DNA of 64,000 nucleotides from Magicicada septendecula (Eukaryota > Arthropoda > Insecta > Hemiptera > Cicadidae). Location: NCBI GenBank assembly GCA_034769895.1, contig CM068372.1, forward strand, positions 237,608,343 through 237,672,342, in the 5' to 3' direction. Each line of letters starts with the position of its first letter. Position 1 is the first letter of the stretch. Of this stretch, positions 57,000 through 64,000 are shown piece by piece. The position numbers were made by a program, and so were the translations under genes. Below the pieces are notes generated by a model. It did no database searches, was not told the origin of the DNA, and saw only the letters and a list, made by a program, of their open reading frames with translations.

Positions 57000-57810
57000 A
57001 GAATAGGCATCTTGTCCTTGTTGTATTCTCCTTTCAGCTTCTACTTTAGTTTTATTCTATTTTCATAATGTTTTTTAACATCTTCTAGGCAAGTTTCATA
57101 TAACTGAAATTGTGATCTTCTTTGTATATTTGACTCTCTTGCCTTCTATTCAAAAACTTTTCAAGTACTCTGTCCATTTGTCTAACACTTGGTTGTTGTT
57201 TACCAGCATCTCACTTCTGATTTCTATATGCTGTTTCCCTTAGTTGATAGGTATTTTGAGTCTTCTTAACCTGCCATAAACATTCTTGCTTCTTTCACAT
57301 CATGGAATTCCTTCACCATTCTCAGATGTGTGTTTAGATGCTATTATTGGTTTTCAATTTGTGCAACTGCTTCCCTTTTTAATAGTTGAAACTCTTCTTT
57401 TATATTTCCTATGGGCTTTTGTATCATAATTAACTGAGCTTCATTCCTCATTATGCCATTTACTCCTTCTCTCCATGGTTTGAGTTTCCATTACCTTTTT
57501 GGTGATCTCTTCTAGCCTTGTTTTAAGTCCTAAAACAACAAGGATCTATTGAATCCATTTATTCAATATTCTGTTCAATTATCCATCCAATCCAATTATT
57601 ATCCATTTATTCAATTATTCATTATTCCTGTTTCTGTATTTGTAGTTTTGTGCTATATCTGAAACTGGTCTCTTCCTCTACATTGAGTTTCTCAACATTA
57701 CATTTCTTTACTTTAAGTTGATGGTTTCCTTTTAAATTTAGAATTCTTTCTCTCAACCTTACTTTGACAAGGAAGTTCTGAGGTAGGCTCTCCATGTTTT
57801 ATCACATCTA
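57000..57810 (-). pseudogene. decayed non-LTR retrotransposon (LINE-5), endonuclease-RT linker
   Basis: On the minus strand, FLVKVRLRERILNLKGNHQL and VKKCNVEKLNVEEE (57790-57690) match the text after the endonuclease SDH motif ('SDH.LV..K...R'). Further left come QTMERRSKWHNEE and DTKAHRKYKR, then LEKFLNRRQES. These are the Lys/Arg-rich linker ahead of the RT in arthropod LINEs. All frames are broken. Same orientation as the host gene. Confidence 0.6.
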
Positions 57811-58079
57811 TAATACATGAATAAACAATATATTTACAATGGTTGGCTGTTATTCAATCTGATAATATCCATGTGCCTTTTAGATGTCTTGATGTGGATG
57901 TAAGATGCTTATTATTTGTGGGTTGTTGCCCATGGTGAAATATTTCATGTTAGTAATAATAACAGTATCAATGACAACAACAAAATGAAGTCGTTGTCAA
58001 AAAAAAAAAATGAAGTGATGGAAAACTGTGACTACAGAATCTATAAGTGAAAATATATGAAAGGTTATTTATTTAAATA
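57811..58079. other. short intron segment
   Basis: No feature beyond a 10-base A-run near 58000; ends with the copia target site AAATA (58075-58079). Confidence 0.5.
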
Positions 58080-58342
58080 TGTTGGATAAACATTAAGTGT
58101 ATCAGTTAAAAGTTATGTTTATGAAATATAATTATGATTCGAATATTATATACTTTGTGATTATCTAAATGAAGTTATAAATTCACTAGTGCCAACTTAT
58201 AAAACGTAAGATTTAACTAGGTCATTGTTGTTGGTGCATGTGTACTCTGTGAGAGCATAGCTTATATGTTAATTTCTAATAAATCTAATTTATATTTAAC
58301 TATCGTTCAGTCAATTGTCTGCCACTGCATATATTATTAACA
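58080..58342 (+). repeat. copia 5' LTR
   Basis: TGTTGGATAAAC ... ATTATTAACA. It contains TCTAATAAATCTAATTTATA near its end, which could hold the polyadenylation signal (AATAAA). It differs from the 3' LTR by a handful of substitutions and three small indels. Confidence 0.95.
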
Positions 58343-58357
58343 GGTTATGGGCCCAGG
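58343..58357 (+). other. copia primer-binding site (initiator-tRNA fragment type)
   Basis: GGTTATGGGCCCAGG begins directly after the LTR. GGTTATGGGCCCAG is complementary to the anticodon stem-loop of eukaryotic initiator tRNA-Met, the internal priming used by Drosophila copia. Confidence 0.85.
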
Positions 58358-58481
58358 TTCGCCCAAAGGGCAATATTTATGTGAAATTGAGCAGTAATAG
58401 TCCAAAACATGTTTACGTGCAAAAAAAAAAGGTTATTCCGACCGCGTGGTAAAAGTGAAAATTAACCTCAACGCCATAAAC

Positions 58482-61400
58482 ATGGAAAGTGAATTACTAC
58501 GTATTAATAAGTTGCAAGGTAGCGAGAACTGGAATATATGGAAATTTCAGATTACAGTTATATTGAAATCCTACAACTTATGGAATGTAGTCAAAGGTGT
58601 ACAAGTTATACCCACTATGTTAGATAATAATCCGTCTGTACCGTATCCAAGAAAACAGAATATGAAAAGAAGAAATCAGATTTCAAAAACGCAGACGGGA
58701 CAGCTCAGAGAGTAATTGTGACAACTCTGACTGAAAAAACCATGATTCATCTTGTGAATCTAGAAAATGCCAAAGAAATGTGGGAAAAACTTGTGTCTGT
58801 GTATGAGCAAAAATGCGAAGCATCTCTGCACATTCTTCAGCAGCAGTGGCACTCATTTGTCAAGGATTTAGCTGATGATGTGGCTACACACATTTCAAAG
58901 ATTGAATATTTAGCCTATCGACTTAAAAGCATGGGTGAAACTGTTGATGACAAGATGATAGTGTCGAAAATTCTGCTTACATTGCCAAAGAGTTTTAGTC
59001 ATTTTCTGTGTGCATGGGAGTCGACAGCTGAGGCTGATCGTACAAAAACAAACCTCATTAATAGATTAAGAGTTGAAGAAATCCGAGTGAATGATACTGA
59101 AAAGACTGAAAGCAAAGCTTTTGTGTCAAAATCTCAATATAAAGGCAAAGGTGCAAAACAGGGTATGAATAAAAACAATTCTAATAATATGTCTAAACCA
59201 AAAGGCGATTGTTTTGTTTGTGGCAAGCCTATTGGGCTCGAAATTGTAGATTCAGAAAATACATTAATAAAAGTGATAAAAATGACACAAGCAAAGAACG
59301 TGATACAACACAGGGAACTGTACTTATAAGTGAGGCCTTAGCATCTATTTTACAAGGCTCTAAAAAGGTCGACATGTGGTATAAAGATTCAGGTGGAACT
59401 GACCACATGACACATCATCGAGATTGGTTTGTAGATTATAAACCATTAAATCAAGAAATCTTGGTGCATATTGGAAATAGTGATTTTCGAAAAGCCTATG
59501 GAAAAGGCAATATAAACGTAAATACATTTGATGGTGAAAAATGGAATAAAAATCATTTAGCAGATGTATTATACGTTCCAGATCTTAGTTACAACCTTTT
59601 CTTGAGTGGTATTGCTTTAGACAAAGGTCTAAAACAAACTGCAGATAATAAAGTGTGCAAATTTTTGAAAAATGGTCACGTCGTAGCTATGGGGTTACGC
59701 AAAAGACATAGTTTATTCGAGATGCAATATGAAATTGAGCCTCCGAGAAAAAAACACGAAGAATTGAACACTAACTGTGCTAATATTGCAGATACTTTAG
59801 AAACATGGGATCAAAAACTAGTGCATCAAAACTATCCTAGAGTTAAAAAGGTACTTGAACATTTTGGTGTTAAAGTTAAAAACAACGACGTATGTTTTTG
59901 TAATGCATGTGCAATTGGAAAAGCTCATCGCCTACCCTTTCCAATGAGTACTTCCAAAACCAGTGCTATTGGTGAGATCATTCATGCAGATATGTGTGGT
60001 CCAATGTCACAAAATTCTTTAGGTGGATTGTGATACTTTCTCCTCCTAAAAGATGATTTTTCTCATTATAGACATGTGTATTTTATTAATGCAAAGTCTG
60101 AAGCTCTTGCTTGCATGACTGACTTTGATAAAAAAAAAAACAGAAAAACACTGTTCTAATGGGATAAAAATCATGAGAACTGACAACGGACTGGAATTTG
60201 ACTGTGAAAATGTTTCCAAGTTGCTCAGTAACCATGGAATCACGCACCAGCATTCAGTGGCATATACACCAGAACAAAATGGATCAGCCAAGAGGGAGAA
60301 CAGAACAGTAGTTGAAGCAGCACGTACTATTCTGCACGCAAGAAAGTTCAAACAGACTTTTTGGGCAGAAGTGGTCAATACAGTGGTTTATGTATTAAAT
60401 CACACAATCACAAGTTCAGTAAAGGATTTCACTCATTATGAACTTTGGCATGGTCATAAACCAAATTTAAAAGATCTACATATATTTGGAGAAAAAGTGT
60501 ACTCACACATTCCTAAGATCAAAAGGAAGAAGTGGGACGCTAAATCTGAAAAGGGATATTTTATTGTATATGAAGAGAATATCAAAGGATTTCGAGTTTG
60601 GTTTCCTCACAAAAAACAAGTAAATGTAGTATGTGACATCATTTTCATGAATACATTTGAAAGTGAAGAAGAAAATGATGAAAACAGGGAAGAATACAGA
60701 TCATTATACTTACCCGATGAAAAGAAAGATAAAGTTCCAGAAGTCGTTCAAAATAACATTTTTGTTGAAGATCATGATATCGTTCAAAATGATATAACTT
60801 CTGAGGATCAAGTGCAATCTGAAGAATCTGATATAGCTGGTACTGAGAATGACCAGACTGCGCCAATCATCGACAATCAAACCTCCAGCGAGATATGCTG
60901 ATTATGTTAACATCGAGGACTGTTTTATTGCAGAAGGTACTGAACCTCTCAATTATCAAGAAGCTGTAAACATTGATGATGCTGAAAACTAGAGTATTGC
61001 TATGAATGAAGAAATGGAATCTCTTCTTAAAAATCAAGTATGGGATCTAGTTGAACCACCACCTGAGGCCAATGTCATGGGAAATCACTGGGTCTTCAAG
61101 ATTAAAAAGGATCCAAATTGAAATATTCAAAGGTACAAGGCAAGACTAGTTGCCAAAGGCTTTGATCAAAAGGCTGGAATTGATTTCAAGGAAACTTTCA
61201 GTCCCGTAGTAAGATTCGATTCAATTCGAATGATTTTATCTATTGCACCAAAAGAAAAACTCAAACTGAAGCAGTTTGATATCAAAACTGCTTTTCTAAA
61301 TGGTGAGATTGAAGAGAATATATATATAAAGCAACCAGAAGGTTTTCCAAATGGAGCAAATCAAGTCTGCAAGCTGCTTCGGAGTATATACGGACTCAAA

Positions 61401-62468
61401 CAATCCTCCAGATGTTGGAACCAGAGGTTTACCAAATTTCTAAAGAAGTACGGACTGGAATCTACCAAGGCAGATCCATGTATCTTCACTAGCACAAATA
61501 AAGATCAAAGGTTGATTTTAGCCGTCTATATTGATGATGGACTAATTGCGGCTAAAAAACAAGATGATATCAACAATCTAATCCATGGGTTAAAAAAGGA
61601 ATATGAGGTTACTGATGATCAGGCAAATATGTTTCTTGGGTTGCAGATTGAAAGACACCAGGATGGATCAATATTCCCCCATCAAACTGCGTATGCAAAA
61701 AAGGTAATCGAAAGGTTTAGGATGCAGAATGCAAATCCAGTGACAATCCCTGCAGATCCTCATGACGAGACATGCACTGATGCTCATAAAAATCTGAACA
61801 CTGGAATAGTCAACGCGCCTTATGCAGAAGCTATTGGAAGCTTGCTTTACATATCAAATGGTACCAGGCCAGATTTGTCTTTTGCTGTTAATAAGGCAAG
61901 TCGCTATCTTCAAACACCTACCAAGCTTCATTGGAATGCTGTGAAACGAATCCTCAAATACCTAAAGGGAACTCTGGACTACGGTCTAAAGTTCGAAGCA
62001 GATATTAATTCTCATTTGCAAGTCTATAGTGATGCAGTCTTTGCTAGAGAAATTGAAACTCACAAGTCTACTTCTGGATATTTAATCAAACTAGGATCGA
62101 GTGTACTTACCTGGAGTTCTCAACGACAAGCCACAACAGCATTGTCTACAACCGATGCTGAATATATGGCAGCGTGCCGAGCTGTTAAAGACATAATGTG
62201 GCTAAGGAAACTCATGAACGACTTATGCATCTTGAAAAGCACAAAAACAACTCTGTACATGGACAATAAAAGTGCAATTCAATTGATCAAGAATCCAGTC
62301 TTTCACAAAAGGACTAAGGACATTGACGTCCAATACCATTATATAAGAGAAAAGTTTGAAGAGAAGGTCTTCAATCTAGAGTATGTCAACACCAAGGATC
62401 AGACAGCAGATATCCAAGCCACTTCCACGTCCGGTTTTTTTTTAGTTACATCGGTCAATCATTTGTAA
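58482..62468 (+). pseudogene. copia gag-pol polyprotein, broken
   Basis: ATG 58482 opens a gag (MESELLRINKLQGSENWNI; the '.L.G..NW..WK' start is typical of copia). A frameshift near 58700 leads to the rest of gag and the zinc knuckle (CFVCGK), where a second shift occurs (about 59220). Protease DSGG at 59386. GAG-pre-integrase with HQNYPRVKKVL and CNACAIGKAH. Integrase: a TGA at 60031-60033, a break in an A-run (60129), RTDNGLEF, and NGSAKREN with Lys (60290-60292) where the catalytic Glu is expected. RT after another shift (about 60880): a TAG near 60992 and a TGA near 61120, then QFDIKTAFLNGEI and YIDDGLI (YxDD). RNase H with STSGYLIKL and TTDAEYMA; end at 62468. Non-functional. Confidence 0.93.
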
Positions 62469-62517
62469 AAGTCTTAAATAATTTTTATGCAGAGACTTTT
62501 TATATATATTACATAAA

Positions 62518-62526
62518 CAGGGGAAG
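62518..62526 (+). other. copia polypurine tract
   Basis: CAGGGGAAG immediately precedes the 3' LTR, the priming site for plus-strand synthesis. Confidence 0.8.
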
Positions 62527-62797
62527 TGTTGAATAAACATTAAGTGTATCAGTTAAAAGTTATGTTTATGAAATATAATTATGATTCGAATATTATATAC
62601 TTGTGATTATCTAAATGAAGTTATAAATTCACTACCATAGTGCCAACTTATAAAACGTAAGATTTAACTAGGTCATTGTTGTTGTTGCGTGTGTACTCTG
62701 TGAGAGCATAGCTTATACGTTTGTTAATTTCTAATAAATCTAATTTATATTTAACTATCGTTCAGTCAATTGTCTACCACTGCATATATTATTAACA
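62527..62797 (+). repeat. copia 3' LTR
   Basis: TGTTGAATAAAC ... ATTATTAACA, almost identical to the 5' LTR; followed by the AAATA duplication. Confidence 0.95.
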
Positions 62798-62985
62798 AAA
62801 TATAAGTATATCACTACCAACTCGGAACACAATTTATTTCATAGAAAAATTAAGTATATTATTAATTCAGACTTTTCTGAACTCATAATTTCATCTATAA
62901 TTATAAATAATATATTAGCAGGCCAAACTAATTCATTTTTTGGTTGCAATAGTTTAAATTTAATTATACTATATTTATTCTATAC

Positions 62986-63100
62986 CTGGACTGCTAGTGT
63001 AACACTTCTTATGCAAGATTCCTGAACAGTACACAGGTGTAAATGCATTTTGTGCCATGTCTGATTCATCCACTTCATTTAAAGGTAATCCTGTTTCTTT
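62986..63100 (-). CDS. bromodomain-like gene, upstream coding exon
   Basis: Acceptor TTTGTTTTAG|AAAGAAAC, 38 codons plus one base, donor CCAG|GTATAG. The peptide is KETGLPLNEVDESDMAQN ... CYTSSP, with no domain recognised. Entry phase 0 matches the exon at 63777-63698; exit phase 1 matches the two-base start of the 49475 exon (together a Gly codon). The following intron is 13.5 kb, nearly all transposon. Confidence 0.82.
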
Positions 63101-63697
63101 CTAAAACAAATATAACATTTTAAATAAAAAAATATGCGACAGTTTTCATATAAGTTCTAAATTTTGAGTTTACTCTTTTGTAGCTCAGTTTTGTTTAATG
63201 AAATAAATAAAAAGTTATAAACATTATTTGAATGGCATGGATATATAAAAAAATATAGTCCCAAACAATTTTTTAATTTCAATAGACTGAATTTTCAAAC
63301 TGTTCTCAAGAAGATAAATATTAAGGTAACATACTGTATGTTTTCAACATAAAGTTAAAAAGCTATATATTAGTTTTAGAACTACATTTCTAAGTCATGG
63401 AAATAACCTATATTAAGAAAAGGTAGTAATTATTTGCATGTAGAGAAATACTGTTTTTGTCTTTGTTGCCATAATTATTCAGTATTTTCTTAACTTTTAA
63501 AATTATATCTAATATATTCTTACTTATTTTGCCCTATGTGAGTGTTAGACATTTGCAGTGACAGTTATTGTTAAATCATCAGTATTGAAACAATGATTTA
63601 CTGATAAACAATATTTAAAATTTAACAATTATTAAAAATGAATATTATGATGTTACAATTTATTAATTAAAAAATATTAAGATAGGTTTTCAGTTAC
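63101..63697. other. 597-bp intron
   Basis: AT-rich intron of the bromodomain-like gene; no other feature. Confidence 0.6.
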
Positions 63698-63777
63698 TTG
63701 AAATGGCTGTCCTGTTCCTTGACCTTCTATTGAGTTACTTTGAGGCATTATTTTAGTATTCACTTTAGCTTGAGTAA
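63698..63777 (-). CDS. bromodomain-like gene, first exon visible in the window
   Basis: Acceptor CCATTCCTTAG|TTACTC, donor TTTCAA|GTAACT, 80 bp. Only one of the three frames is open: two bases from the previous exon's codon, then TQAKVNTKIMPQSNSIEG and QGTGQPFQ, ending in phase 0. The gene therefore continues upstream beyond position 64000. Confidence 0.7.
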
Positions 63778-64000
63778 CTAAGGAATGGCAGAAATTATTT
63801 TATTTTTTAATTATTTATATTATGTTGGAAACATTGTTTGTAGTTTTGTAGCTGAACAATGTACTGAAGATTGTTGCCACCTTTTAAGGTAACGTACAAA
63901 ATATAAAAATTGTTCTGCCTTGTTGAAAAACGTAAAGTCTGAGTAATCAAAATAATAACAGCTGTACTGCATAGGTTAAAGCAGAACCTTCTAATGTTAC
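63778..64000. other. intron, runs off the window
   Basis: AT-rich sequence ending (on the minus strand) with the acceptor of the 63777 exon. No further exon seen. Confidence 0.5.

Larger units (their letters stand above)
58080..62797 (+). mobile_element. complete Ty1/copia retrotransposon with TSD AAATA
   Basis: Two LTRs (263 and 271 bp) bound a gag-pol region of about 4.2 kb. The 5-bp duplication AAATA is on both sides (58075-58079, 62798-62802). The LTRs begin TGTTG and end TTAACA. A tRNA-iMet-type primer site and a purine tract are in place. It lies in the large intron of the minus-strand gene, antisense to it. Coding capacity is broken by several stops and frameshifts. Confidence 0.96.

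Noticed and set aside
58343..58357. tRNA-iMet gene fragment
   Set aside because: Only the primer-binding complement is present, directly after the LTR; no tRNA arms around it.

Overview
The window is AT-rich, gene-poor animal nuclear DNA with split genes (GT-AG introns), microsatellites and very dense transposable elements (TEs). Tigger/pogo, mariner, several hATs, Helitrons, GIY-YIG Penelope-like elements (PLEs), non-LTR retrotransposons, Ty1/copia and Ty3/gypsy together suggest an arthropod with a large genome, probably an insect. No species can be named. There is no bacterial operon, CRISPR array or recognisable tRNA/rRNA.

Left third (1-22.6 kb). Two abutting Helitrons (987-3246), a 162-bp minisatellite (3.9-5.2 kb) and two decayed Tigger elements (6765-9021, 12836-14961) lie in or beside a minus-strand gene. 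Two short exons of that gene (16228-16085, 9388-9344) encode the N-terminus of ATAD1/Msp1/nmd, the mitochondrial outer-membrane AAA+ extractase; the ATPase exons must lie left of the window. About 860 bp from its start codon, head to head, is a candidate small two-exon plus-strand gene (ATG at 17087). Its first coding exon is split by a 2.07-kb hAT (17109-19181), which itself carries a 531-bp MITE.

Middle (22.6-42.7 kb). This stretch holds a hypothetical ORF with a repeated basic motif, a minus-strand gypsy LTR-gag fragment split by PLE-A (23536-26747), a hAT transposase tail, PLE-B, a nearly full-length but decayed non-LTR element (29605-33295), a 4.84-kb hAT with an almost readable transposase (34848-39690) and a mariner remnant.

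Right third (42.7-64 kb). A second minus-strand host gene can be assembled from five exons whose phases agree at every junction (63777-63698, 63100-62986, 49475-45916, 43198-43052, 42947-42774). It encodes a long Asn/Ser-rich protein with a bromodomain-like C-terminus, and its 5' part lies beyond the window. Its 13.5-kb intron is a TE graveyard: a non-LTR tail, an old PLE split by PLE-C, a LINE split by a hAT that holds PLE-D, another LINE, and a complete copia element with LTRs and a 5-bp target duplication.

The most notable signal is a set of hammerhead-ribozyme motifs at the outer ends of the PLE copies (best at 55801-55846). Two PLEs share the same head-to-head layout with target-site duplications. 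Everything here is read by eye; no search or folding program was run.
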